A stretch of DNA of 64,000 bases from Lamellibrachia columna. Taxonomy: Eukaryota; Annelida; Polychaeta; Sabellida; Siboglinidae. Location of the stretch: assembly GCA_963662155.1 (NCBI GenBank), contig OY759274.1, positions 37,900,990 through 37,964,989 of the forward strand, given 5' to 3'. A program made the position numbers and the translations under genes. Below, in pieces: positions 1 through 51,524 of this stretch. Every line of letters begins with the position of its first letter. Position 1 is the first letter of the stretch. The notes below the pieces were generated by a model, which saw nothing but the letters and a program-made list of their open reading frames with translations, had not been told where the DNA came from and did no database searches.

Positions 1-1
1 G

Positions 2-54
<53 letters not shown>
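1..54. repeat. (CA)n microsatellite
   Basis: A nearly pure CA dinucleotide tract starts at the window edge and probably continues outside it. Confidence 0.95.
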
Positions 55-56
<2 letters not shown>

Positions 57-2476
57 CTTTGAGGATGGTTTCGGATTTTTAACTTTGGTTATTCTATATA
101 TTGCACTCAGAAACTGTATATGTATAATCAATTCCACGGTGGCTCCTATGGCAGCGACTGCTGCAGTCTTAACAGTCTCCAACAATAAATTATTTCTGAT
201 TCTGATTCTGGTTGCAGCTTTTAATTGAGTACGACAACTGTTTTTCTGCATTATAATTAGTATTGTGTTGTTTTTTTTGGTGTGTCATTTGTGGATCAAC
301 AATCAATTATTATTATGTGTTGATCAAAAGTTCAACATATAATAAACTGTCTCGCACAATCACTGTCTGACTACGTGAACAATTGTCTAACCAAAATACG
401 GAATCGTAGCGTGGCCACATATACTGGTGTGTTCGTACTACCAACGAGTTAGTGATATGTGATCAATATATTTGTGTAAGATGTCAATATATGAATACAC
501 TAACGCTAGGATGCGATCTATCGATTTGATTTATTCTGGTAGGTGTTTAGTAGCGTATTCACTAATGTGGGCCAATCAGTCAGTATCTAGGTATCCGTAT
601 CTCGGCGAGACACTTACGGAGGACATGTCACCGACAAATTCAGTTGACGTCAGTGCCTATAAGTTACGGAACTAGCGATAATTAGACATATAGCTGGAAA
701 TGTCTGTCATCTATGGAACTGAACATAAAAATGTAACACGAAATGTTTGATGAACAAATACAGATGTTATGATGGCGTCTTATAGCACAGTGCTCTTGGG
801 TGCTTGACTCAACTTACACTTACACAATTAAGGACTCACAACGCAAACTCATCAAAACTTATTACGAAACTATGAAGCGTATTCTACTCTTAGAAACCAT
901 ATCGCAATTTGTTGATTGTTTTTCCCAATTGCTGTAATCCCAGGAAGATATCAAAGTCTCCCTATAGATATTATGTCATACAGTACCACTGCCAGCAATA
1001 CTGATGGCTCCACGTCGCCCGGGCAGTGCGGTTTTTAATTAGTAGGCTTCACATAGAGTGTTGTATGCAATACAATGCTTTTGTAGTATAACTAAATTAC
1101 ACTTTAAAACAAGTACACTTGTGAATATTTCTGCTTGTATGAAACATTACCAGTGTGACCCGAAAAGAGAAGCAAGCATCGATCTCAAGTTCTTCTCGAA
1201 ATGGCGTCAGCATGTACACAGAAGGCGACATATGCGTGGTACGTCATACAAGTTGTGCTTAAATTCAAAAACATCGTCACACTATATGATGCCAGTGTTG
1301 TGTATTTCTATCTGTCACACCGTTACAGTGTCCGAACCAGTCTCCAACTCTCGTCCCTGTGTTACCGCACCAAAGCTGATAAACCGGTCAGTGTCTGCTT
1401 CCGTAATACGGGAAGAAGATATCTACGTACGTGTTCCTAGCTGCTGACAACAACCCCAAGCCATTCCCTACACATTCCTGATCAGCTATGTAGAACAGTG
1501 TATATCAGAACGTATTCATTCGCAGAGGACTAAATGACTGTACCAAATGTTCTACTGTTTGTGTAAATGCTTCCAGCGTGAATATGTTTAAAAACAAAAT
1601 TGAGGGGCGGGTTGCACTTTAGATGATAAACTGAAAGACTCTTGGTAAGTCAGAGGCTTCTTTGTCTACATGCCATCGATATCTTATCGCTTTGTATGGC
1701 AATGGGGTTAAATCTTGTTAAAAAACAAAAATATATTTTATAAAGTTGCTATATTGACGGGATGGGGCAATAATCTAAACAACAGAGCAACATTTAAAAT
1801 GTGTAGAACACTATTTTAGCTTAATTGTTGGCTATTATAATTGTCTATGTATGGCCATTTGTGGGTGTTGTACATATTTGTCACCAATATATTGTTCGAA
1901 ATGTTGTTATTTATTTTACTCTTAAAATGTATGTTCAACTTCAATTGCTGATTGATTATTTTCATGCACAAACATTTCGATATGTACCTCAATATCGTTG
2001 TGTGAAAATGTGTATGCATAGGTTGGTTAGTTTTGGAGATTTTGTTCATTCGTTTAGTTTTCCAATTTCAAATTTTTTTTTAACTAATAGTTGCAGATAA
2101 GCAACGTTGCGATGACCTTACCATCTATGTACACAATATTAATTTTTGTGGGTGTAACATATCTGTAACTGTGACACAATTATATATTGTTTTACCCCAT
2201 CCACATGCCTATGCCTAGACTAAATCTAGTGTTGGACATTCTATTTAAGCAGTTACTCACAAAGCCACCACCATGTGAAAAGAGCAAACCACGTTCACCG
2301 TTCACTTCTATATGACCACTATCGTTTACGTTGGAATGCCGGCGTAATGTGTTAGGCATGAGTAATGCGAACACATTCACGCTGAATACAAAATATAGGG
2401 AAGCGTGGATTCGGTAACAGCTATTGCGGAATCTCCATCCGCAAGAACACTAGACCTGACTTGTTTCTTTATGCAG
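55..2476. other. Non-coding or unassigned sequence upstream of the first visible Piezo exon
   Basis: No exon could be supported here. Open frames at 472-675, 1058-1447 and 1825-2100 have no recognisable composition or splice context. The stretch is probably Piezo intron, because Piezo exons continue to its right and the gene's 5' part must lie upstream, outside the window or too diverged to see. Confidence 0.5.
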
Positions 2477-23059
<20,583 letters not shown>

Positions 23060-23700
23060 TTAACGACCCATCACGTGGATACATGACTCCACAATGAAGA
23101 CCTCATAACATCGACGCATATACAATGCATTTTTAGCCACTCTTAACATGCTATGCCAATGGAATATATTATGTCATTTCATGTGCTTATGATTGAGTTC
23201 TAACCATATATTTATTTAATAGATATTTATACTCAACCGTGCATGAAGAAATCGACATTTAGTGTGGTACTTTCTAATACGTGACTAGATAATCCTCATA
23301 TAACGAACACGAATAAGGCACACTTTGGACAACTTCTAGTTTTGTTTTACTCTTATTAACAGATGTGGTCATCGTGTGGAACTATCCATGGCAGTAGTTA
23401 TCCGACGGATAAGTGGAACAATACTGCTTCGTACAGCGTAAGAACTCAATGTAAACTTCATGGTTCAGTCCAAATTACCCGACGCTACACGTTACGTCTG
23501 TCCCTGGCGTTCGCGTAGAATAGGTTATTTATGTAAGACGTTAGTGTTTTTGCGTCGATTGTTGTATTTAAGTACGACGAATTGATATTCTGTTGCGTTT
23601 TCTTGTTGCATGTACATACCATTTAATTATAATATTGGTGTGTTATGATCTGTTTCCATATTTTCTTTGAGGCGATCTCTGCTATTTGTTCCTCCCAGTA
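23060..23700. other. Piezo 3' UTR and flank
   Basis: AT-rich sequence after the stop. I see no clear AATAAA signal on the plus strand before the LINE tail that follows. Confidence 0.45.
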
Positions 23701-24010
23701 ATATTTAACCAGATTGCCATCCCAAACAACAAGTTCCAGATGGCAAGTGGACAAGGAAGCCATAGGCTTATCGAGAGTCCAACAATTTTATCATCTATGT
23801 GTAGCCCGCCCTTATCAAATATATGTCAATTCTATTTTAAAACATTCACACTACTAGCATTAACACAATCATTTGGCAGTTTGTTCCATTCATTTATCAC
23901 CCTCTGTGAGAAAGAGTACTTTCTCATGTCCAACCTACACTAATGCTGCTTTGTGTCCCAGTCAGATCGTGATACATGTATCAATAAAACTAAATTCAAA
24001 GTTTTCTGTG
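23700..24010 (-). mobile_element. LINE 3' end (RT C-terminus and 3' UTR)
   Basis: Minus-strand translation of 23945-23830 gives RLDMRKYSFSQRVINEWNKL followed by PNDCVNASSVNVLK and a stop. This RLDxRKxxFSQRVxxxWNxLP pattern is the extreme C-terminus of many LINE ORF2 proteins. Only this end is recognisable, so the copy is strongly 5'-truncated. Confidence 0.8.
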
Positions 24011-24083
24011 CAACAAGATGGGTTGAGAAGCACAATACACTACAGGACTTTCAGGACATTTATGAACCTCTATTTGTCTTCAG

Positions 24084-24680
24084 GCAATAGGCTGCCTGGA
24101 AATCAACTGGGATGACAAAGCAGTCAATGAAGCATTTGGATTAATTAAGAAAATTACAGATTCCACCTTCATAGCATCTTTTCAAATAGTGCACCATTTA
24201 TTTGGCTACACCAAAGGACTGTCTCAAACTTCAGGGCTCAACACTGGACATTGTCCAAGGATTCCAAGTGGTGACTCATGTGAAATCTCTCCTGCTTGCC
24301 GCCAGGGAAGGTGCAGAATTCGACATAGTTTTTTCGTGTATAGCCAAAACGGCTGAGATGGCCAATATTTCGTTGGAGATCCCTAGGCGATGTAGGTGCC
24401 AAACTCAAAGGAACAATATGCCTTCAGACACACCTACACAATATTTCAAAAGGACATTTCCTTCCATTTTTGGATTCAATTATTATGGAGCTTAATTCAC
24501 GATTTGGAGACTTAGCTAGCCAATCAATCCAAGGTTTGAAATGTATTCCTTCACATGCTACTGACCCGATGGAACAAGAAACAGTTGAAGAGATGCTAAA
24601 GTATTATAAGGAAGATTTGCATTCCCGAATTCATTTCACCAGGAGGTCAAACTTTGGTAGTACATGTGGAGTTTCTTGAT
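24084..24680 (+). pseudogene. hAT-like transposase fragment (PRKRIR/THAP12-related)
   Basis: Two frames joined at a frameshift near 24228 read IGCLEINWDDKAVNEAFGLI and HHLFGYTKGLSQ, then LQGSTLDIVQGFQVVTHVKS, REGAEFDIVFSCIAKTAEMA, RRCRCQTQRNNMPSDTP, and after another shift DSIIMELNSRFGDLASQSIQ. This is the middle of hAT-family transposases annotated as '52 kDa repressor of the inhibitor of the protein kinase-like'. The N-terminal zinc finger and the C-terminal dimerisation domain are absent, so it cannot be active. Confidence 0.8.
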
Positions 24681-24723
24681 AGCATTGTATACTCGACAGC
24701 TTGCCGTTCTCTACTACCGTTTT

Positions 24724-24731
24724 TGACGTCA
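24724..24731. promoter_or_regulatory. Perfect CRE palindrome TGACGTCA (1)
   Basis: Exact consensus cAMP-response element, 174 bp from a second one, in a locally CpG-rich stretch. Seen in the sequence only; function unknown. Confidence 0.35.
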
Positions 24732-24897
24732 CACCTGTATAGTGACGCGACAGGACCGCTGGGAATGAAAACTTTTTTTATTACTAACGCTGTTCATTTG
24801 GTAAAATAAATAAAACTTGACTGGGTTGTATTTGCCTAAGGAAAACGAAATACTTTAACGACATTTGACGCTGATGCATTTGTCGCGACCCACGATG

Positions 24898-24905
24898 TGA
24901 CGTCA
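24898..24905. promoter_or_regulatory. Perfect CRE palindrome TGACGTCA (2)
   Basis: Second exact consensus CRE, flanked by CpG-rich sequence. It may be part of a transposon end rather than of a gene promoter. Confidence 0.35.
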
Positions 24906-25581
24906 CGGACTCGCGATGTGCTAGATTACATCTTCCAGGTTGTGTAACATTAACTGACTGGGGGAGTCTTTGACTCTCGGATAGATTTAGACTCTCGGAT
25001 AGATTTCGCCTACTGAAATGTGTGTGCGTGCGTGCGTGTGTGCGGGCGGGCGCGCGTGCGCGCGTCTTGTGTTGTGCATTTGTGTTGTGCATAATTTCCT
25101 TGAAATGTATTGCTGTTGGCGTCATGGCAACAGCAATAATAACACGAACTATCCATTGTATAGTGAGAGGGTCCTTTCGCCATCATATTGTGCACATTCC
25201 TGAAGTTTTCGGTGCTATTACCACGCATCCATTTGGCTCTTTGCAATGAAAAGGTCATTCCAAGATACCTATGAGCAGTTCAATTATTTTCATTCTGAAC
25301 ATTCATCGTGTGGTGTTCTGCGTGTGGATGCAATGTAACAGTGTTTTTGTTGACATCTATGCAGACTGGATCTCTTTGATGTTGCTTCTCAGAGTGTTTT
25401 CTACAGAGTTCATTTGCACAGTACATACATTTCAATACATACCTCATTAAGGTTTCCATTGACCTCTGGTATCACGGCGTACTGGTTCTTTGTGAGTCTG
25501 CTGTGTCAAATACTTTTCTAAGGAATATATATATTTTAAAATATTTCCATTATTCAGCGGGTACCTCCTGTGTCATTAACA

Positions 25582-26134
25582 GGGTTAGAATTTAGCCTAA
25601 AATTAGTGGGGAACAGCAGGGCCCGTACTTTCCAAAATCTAGGGGCCCTTCACTAAAATTGGGGGCCAAGAAATAGTTGCATGAAAAAGCCATAATGTAA
25701 GTTTGTTCCATTTTTTTTTATACAACGCATGTGCGGCGAATGTGGCTTTGCGGCAGCCTGATTAATAATTATCATATACGTAAAAGCAGATATGTAGCTA
25801 AGGTCAAGATCAAGACCTGACATTCCATGCATATCACACATCCACATAAATGATGTGTATGGCTGCCTGTTCTTCGCAAGAGCATGCACTGAAACAAACA
25901 ACTTCTTCAGACGTGCAACATTTGTAGTATCAATGCTTTGCAGTGCTTGTTCTGCTTCTAATGTCCCTAGGCATACAAAAAATCTTAAATTTATTTAGTT
26001 GCAAGCATATTAAAATTACGCTTTTGAAATAGTTTTAGTCAAAGCATCCCTGAACTTAATTATATATGTATGTATGTATATTTGTATGTATGTATGTATG
26101 TATGTATGTATGTATGTATGTATGTATGTATGTA

Positions 26135-26214
<80 letters not shown>

Positions 26215-27055
26215 CCTAGGTGTCGTATGAAACTGGAACGTACACAACTAGATTGAGGTTATAATTCCTTGCTAAAAAGGTCTATCTGCAGCAGATATGG
26301 AAAATTAATAACTGTCATTCTTTTTAAAGTATATGCTCTATGCAGACATGCTGTTTGGGGTTGAAACCTTATAATTAATATACCGTTAACATTTCGATCT
26401 TGTGCCGATCTCTCAGACTACAAAATATACATCAGGCGTTATCCACTAGGTGTCGCCAGTTACATCTGCATAGCGTTTTTTCGTAAATGTTTTGAAAAAT
26501 TCTTTTACCTTTAATACGTTTTGATTTAGTTTTGTTGTCTTCTTCTCCTGTCTGTCTTTTCAAAATGTTGTACCCGCCAGTTATATACTTGAGAATATTG
26601 GCCATTATGATCGAAGAAATCAAATACGCTTTCCCGCAATTTTCAAGTCTTGGCCGGGCTAGTTCATAATCTGTCAACCAGTAGCGCACGAACATCCCCC
26701 TGGCGAATACTGCGGTGACTAAGATTAACGCTCCGCAGAAACGGATTGATATTAAAATGGTGTTTTTTGACTAATTGCGTGGTCTTGTACAACGTGTGTT
26801 TGGATAACGACGGATGGAACTTCCAGATGTTCGTTCGTGTTGGCTAGGGTGGAGAAATGAAGTAGGATAGGTCGGTAGCAGTAGTGCCTCGCAAAATATG
26901 AAATTGCATATGTTTTGTGCCTTTGAGATGCAACGATATCGTCGTATTTATAACGCAAAATTCTGGCTGGGAGCCAGCCGGGCTCCAAGAGTTGGAATTT
27001 TTGGGGACCCGACAGTAAATCTAGGGCCAGCGGGCCCCCGCTAAATCCGAATCCC
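25582..27055. mobile_element. 1.47 kb non-autonomous DNA transposon, hAT-like
   Basis: The left end GGGTTAGAATTTAGC and the complement of the right end, GGGATTCGGATTTAGC, form imperfect terminal inverted repeats. They are flanked by CATTAACA and GATTAACA, a 7 of 8 match that suggests an 8-bp target duplication as made by hAT transposases. GC-rich subterminal blocks containing GGGCCC occur inside both ends. No transposase is recognisable inside; a TGTA/TA microsatellite occupies the centre. Confidence 0.6.
26065..26211. repeat. (TGTA)n-(TA)n microsatellite
   Basis: TGTA tetranucleotides passing into pure TA, inside the 1.47 kb element. The Tyr/Ile reverse open frame is a repeat product. Confidence 0.97.
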
Positions 27056-27238
27056 GATTAACATAATCTGTTTGTAACCATTATTCAGCTCATTTCGTTT
27101 CCCCCCTGACATCTTGACAGATCTTATGTTTCCTGCTTTTGAACATCATTCTTCTGATGCCTCTGAGCGAAGTGGTCAGAACTGTAGGAGAGCAATACAA
27201 AAATAGTATCTTCGTGACGGACTTTTGGCGACAGCTTG

Positions 27239-27628
27239 GTACCGTGCGTAACAGTTCTGATGAAATGTTGAACATTCGCCTAAATGGGTTTCTCTCGATG
27301 TGTTATTGATATCATCCCATGAGAAAGCATTCACATATACAACAATTATTGTTATTTACGTATTTGTAAATTTTGAAGTAATTATTTTCATTAGTTATGT
27401 CTCATTCCATAGCAAAGTTTGGTACCGGGCGTAACTAGTTAAAGTTTGACAATTTGTTGGACAGCACGAAGATCAAAAGTAAAAGCACTTATTCTATTAA
27501 CTATTGTGAAATAACAAATTCATCATAAATTTGATTATACTCTGCTTTCTAAACAAAGTTAATTTTGGAAAATCATTAATGTTTAGTATTAAAATATTGG
27601 TGCTGGAGATTGATACCGGGCGTAACAA
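27239..27628 (+). repeat. Three spaced TACCGKGCGTAAC motifs
   Basis: A 13-bp motif recurs at about 27240, 27422 and 27614 (TACCGTGCGTAAC once, TACCGGGCGTAAC twice), spaced roughly 180-190 bp. The sequences between them are not obviously alike. They may be subterminal motifs of an element joined to the Mutator-like sequence downstream. Confidence 0.5.
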
Positions 27629-27725
27629 TAGAAATGGGTTTATTAACAAACAAAATAAGTTTGGGTAGGAGCAGCTATTGTAGTGGCTTCAATCATAGTT
27701 TGAGACACACATTGGAAAGTTTACT

Positions 27726-27850
27726 TTAACATAAGACACTTCAAATGGTAAATTATCATTAGTAAATTAAAAGTAATAGCTCTCTGAAATAAAAATATTT
27801 TTGGGAAAGCTTATTTTGGCAATTTTTTACACTTTAAAGGGACGTGGACC
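27726..27850 (+). repeat. Direct repeat left of the Mutator-like transposase
   Basis: About 125 bp from TTAACATAAGACACTT to ACGTGGACC, nearly identical to 29782-29896 in the same orientation. Confidence 0.9.
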
Positions 27851-27879
27851 GATCAACGATCCCAGATGAGCTTGTTCAA

Positions 27880-29268
27880 TCATTCGTTATTGTTCTGCGT
27901 CATCCCATGGAGATACTTCTTCAGCAAATCTGCTGAAGTCAGCTCATCGTAGATGGGCTCAACCAATTCTACGATAGCTTCTGGCAGCTCGTGAACGTGT
28001 TGAAATGTTTCCTTGTTGCGGTTATATCCACACCAGCTTTTGTCACCGTTTGGACACATGTGGTGATTTGGGTTGTTGTCAGTGCTGCTCACATGGTAGA
28101 GGCTGGCCATTAAGTTGTTTTGCATTGCAATAATGTCCCCCACATTTTGTCTAATGGCAAGACCAAAATAATTCTGCAGTGTGTCAATCTTGCCTTTGGT
28201 CAGACGACCAATGCCACATAGACCTTTGCCCTCGGAAAGCTTCTTTCCTTTGTAGTTTGTTTTGAGCTTCCGCAGTCGGGAACCCACGCGTTTCTGCACA
28301 TGTCCAATGCATTCCAGCTTTGTAAGCGCACAGTCTTCACCGTATGGCTTGCAGTCTTGAACCGATTTAAATGACGCCGAATCACCATCATCCAAATAGT
28401 TGACGTAGCGCAGGCCATATCGAAATTCAGATCGCACGAACACGCGTGCCGCGCCAACCGACTCCACAGAACTAGCAATTCCACCATGATTGGCAGCACA
28501 TTTGTGGTCTGCCTTCCACTTCAGGTAGCTTTCACACTGCTTGTTCTCCTTTTTCCACTTGATGCAGCCATGACAAATGTTTGCCAACACTTCGGTGTCC
28601 AAACATTTGCCCGTGTCGGTTGATATCGCAGTCACAACACCGTGGTGACTAACATGGCCGCGCTTCTGCCAAGTGCCATCTACTGACACAGTACAGTCAC
28701 CTCCCACTCTTTCCTTCACAATCACTGCAGCAGACTGCATGCTGTTAAGAGCGACTTTTCTGTTGGCTGCATGGTGACCTTCAAGAAGCTTTTGATAGCT
28801 CTTCTTGTTCATGGGGTGTGGCGAGTTTAGATAGGTCCAGAACTGTTTCAGTGCTTCATAGCCATAACCTTTTCCCAGACAGCGTGTGAAGGCAACCATT
28901 CGAACGGTGACATAATATTTTGATGCTCTGGCATCTTCAGTTTTACCTTATGTATACACATGATCAAGAGTCACTTCACACGTATCACAGTCGAGGTACA
29001 GTCGATGAGCAAACCCCTGTTTACTTTTGACATCGACCTTGCAACACAGTTCGTTTACACACTGGTGGCACTTCTTCGCTGTTCTGGAGATGAAGTCACA
29101 CAAAACACTGGTGTCTATCAGTATGAATCCCTCCTGTACATCTATAACCGATCCATCAGTGCTCAATGTCGAGGTATTTGTCAAAATCTTCCGTTGAGTA
29201 GCATTGTTGGGCGATGACAGTTCATTGGCGCCGTCATCTTGTTTTTTTGCTTTGGTTTTGCTCCACAA
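27880..29268 (-). pseudogene. Mutator-like transposase, one internal stop
   Basis: A single minus-strand frame runs from 29268 to 27880, broken once by a TAA at 28948-28950. The two halves (106 and 339 codons) are in the same frame with 16 codons between them. Seen: a Cys-rich N-terminus (CHQCVNELCCKVDV...CDTCEVTL), then DCTVSVDGTWQKRGHVSHHG, a cysteine pattern CHGCIKWKKEN, RYVNYLDDGDSASFKSV, ECIGHVQKRVGSRLRKLK, LQNYFGLAIRQNVGD, NPNHHMCPNGDKSWCGYNRN and MTQNNNE. This order matches the invertebrate Mutator-like transposase domain, which cuts and pastes DNA; the D of VDGTW and D of DDGDS are likely catalytic. The frame ends in a TGA where the family continues NNNESFNxxIW, so the C-terminus is lost. 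Confidence 0.85.
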
Positions 29269-29781
29269 AACTTACGTTTTTTCGCTCTTCCACAACGTTT
29301 CTTATGATCCATTGTGCGTTCAGCCAACAATTCAATCCTTTATATACATATAAAGGTGAATTTTGTTGTTGGCTGAAGTCTAGATCAGCAGATGATTCAC
29401 GATGAAAATCACAACAAACAAACACTTCGGAATGGCGATTTATACAAGCACGGTAAATGGCTAGCCAAAATTTCAGATATAAGAGAGCCCACGATTGGCT
29501 GATCGCATTGTCATCTATAGATTTTTTCTGAATTTGCTGTTTAAATATTTTTTTAATTGACCGAGTAGAAATATATGTATCCAAGGACGAAACACGTTGC
29601 TAGGGAGAATCAGAAGTGACATTAAATTTAGGTGGCAATTTAATTATGCAAATTATGATAGTTATAACTAATATTTTGCCATAAATCAAACAATTCATAA
29701 AAAAACATATTAATCAAAGTATATATGGTAAAATATTTGAAATATAAAAAAAATTCAATATTTGACTGGGGGTCTGCTACC

Positions 29782-29896
29782 TTAACATAAGACACTTGAA
29801 ATGGTAAATTATCGTTAGTAAATTAAAAGTAATAGCTCTGTGAACTGAAAAATATTTTGGGGCAAGCTTATTTTGGCTGTTTTTTACACGTGGACC
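29782..29896 (+). repeat. Direct repeat right of the Mutator-like transposase
   Basis: About 115 bp nearly identical to 27726-27850, same orientation; the two copies bracket the transposase. Confidence 0.9.
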
Positions 29897-31880
29897 CTTC
29901 ATTGGCATACGACTATTGGAAAGGTATATATTTCCTTAGAGAACTTATCGAGACAAAGTCAATGGTACGTAATAATACCATTTTAGATAAAGAAATAAAC
30001 AAGTAATAAGGCGGGGAAACTTCAAAACGAACTGTAAGACAATTTTGGAGAGTGACCCTTTAGCAATGAATCAGTTAATGTGAAACAAATCCGTATAAAT
30101 ACGGGATACGGCCTTAATCCTCCCAAAAATATTGACTACGTGCAATCCGTTCCGTCATGTCTGGAGAGTAGTAAACATTTGTCATACGAATTAAACTGTT
30201 TATGGCCAACTAAACATAATACGACATACACAAGCAATATTTGGAACATCTGCGAGACAAAAAGATTAAATTGCTCAAAGGAGAAGAGTAGAAATATTCA
30301 GTCATAAAATCCATCATATTAGCAACCCAGTACCGGACTAACTGTCTGCAAGGCTATGCATAGTTTGTGCAAGAAAACGCAGTTACCAACTTACCTAAAT
30401 GTGTCCTTACCACAACTCAAAATAAATACTGTCGCAAATCGCACTCATCAAGGTACACAGAAACTTTATAAACAAGACAACAACATTGCTTAGATTGCTA
30501 TGTTCATTGTAATTTTATTTACACAAATATGTACATTTCGCTTTGGCTTAAAAACTTCCTTTCATGCTACATGTATAAAAACGCCCACATTAATTAGCTG
30601 AGAAAATTAACTTTGCATGTTAATCGTCATATTCTTATTGTATAAATTCCATTTAATATAGTAATAAAAATTTACAACGTTACAAAAGTTGTCTTCACAC
30701 AACAGTACAAAGAATAAATAAAACCTATTAAAGACATCTACCAAGACACTATATTTATACTGATGTCCAGCATGTGGCGCCACTTGTGTAAGGATATATG
30801 CCAACACACGCCAGATGGCGCCACTTGATTAAATTGGGTACATTATTCGTGTTTTCGCACTGTAACTGTTTAATACATCGTAGTTAGTGGTATTAGATGT
30901 TCACACAATAATAACGTTTACTTGTAATACAGTATTATTACATGATCCAATCAATGCTTTCTTGATAGATAATAAATTACAAATATAGTTTATACATTAT
31001 TTACATTCAAAATTAATTGCTGCGACAATTCAGTTTCTAGTAAATATCAGTCAATTTACATATAACGCAATGCGTGAAGCACAAATTTGCATAATTATTG
31101 GTGCATATGGTATGATTTGTCAAAGTCTTCTATGTACATTGCTACGTACAAAAATGTTGATACAAACATTATAATAACTACATTTATGTAGAAACGATGA
31201 TGACAATCAACTCATTTTAGAAGCAATTATGCAAATCTTATCTGTAATCTGGAGATACACTTTACATTCATGTAAGTCTGTCAAATGCTTCTTGTGCAAC
31301 CCACACAGACGAAATACTGTACATTCCTCTTCTTGACATAGCAGAATTATAAACTGTCTAATTTGCCTATAACACTACAGTAATGACTTCGATGAAGTTA
31401 ATTTAAATGTCCCTCTTAGGCGGTCTTAAATCTGAATTATCTGTCTGGTGATTGAATATCAATAATGTAGGAACTGGGAAAATGTGGCCATATTTCAGAA
31501 GTGGTTATAATACCAAGATGAGGGTTCCATTATGGTTTAATTCAAACATTACTGAGATTCACACGACAGAATCAGTTTAACGTAATATTGTCACACAGGC
31601 CTAGTCAGACATACTAGTCCCTATGGTCGCCTACTGCAAACACATGTTGCACTCAGACAAAACTGAGCTTAAAGCATAATATACAACTTTGTCTTTGACA
31701 AAGATACATTCATTGTATTCATTATGTACCTGGGTGTGGACGGCATCTGAAAGTGTATATCCTTGTTGCACTTTCACAGTAACACCCAGCAGGTTATGAA
31801 AATGCCCAAAGTGCAGCACAATAAATCACTATATTTACAAAAACGCTGTGCTATCAGGATAACAGCAACATGTCGATGGA
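29897..31880. other. Intergenic sequence and probable protocadherin 3' UTR
   Basis: No gene seen. The part adjoining 31880 is probably transcribed as the 3' UTR of the protocadherin on the minus strand. Confidence 0.4.
30514..30519 (-). terminator. Possible polyadenylation signal of the protocadherin
   Basis: TTTATT on the plus strand reads AATAAA on the minus strand, about 1.36 kb after the protocadherin stop. It is the first exact signal I noticed in that direction; transcripts may end elsewhere. Confidence 0.25.
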
Positions 31881-51524
<19,644 letters not shown>

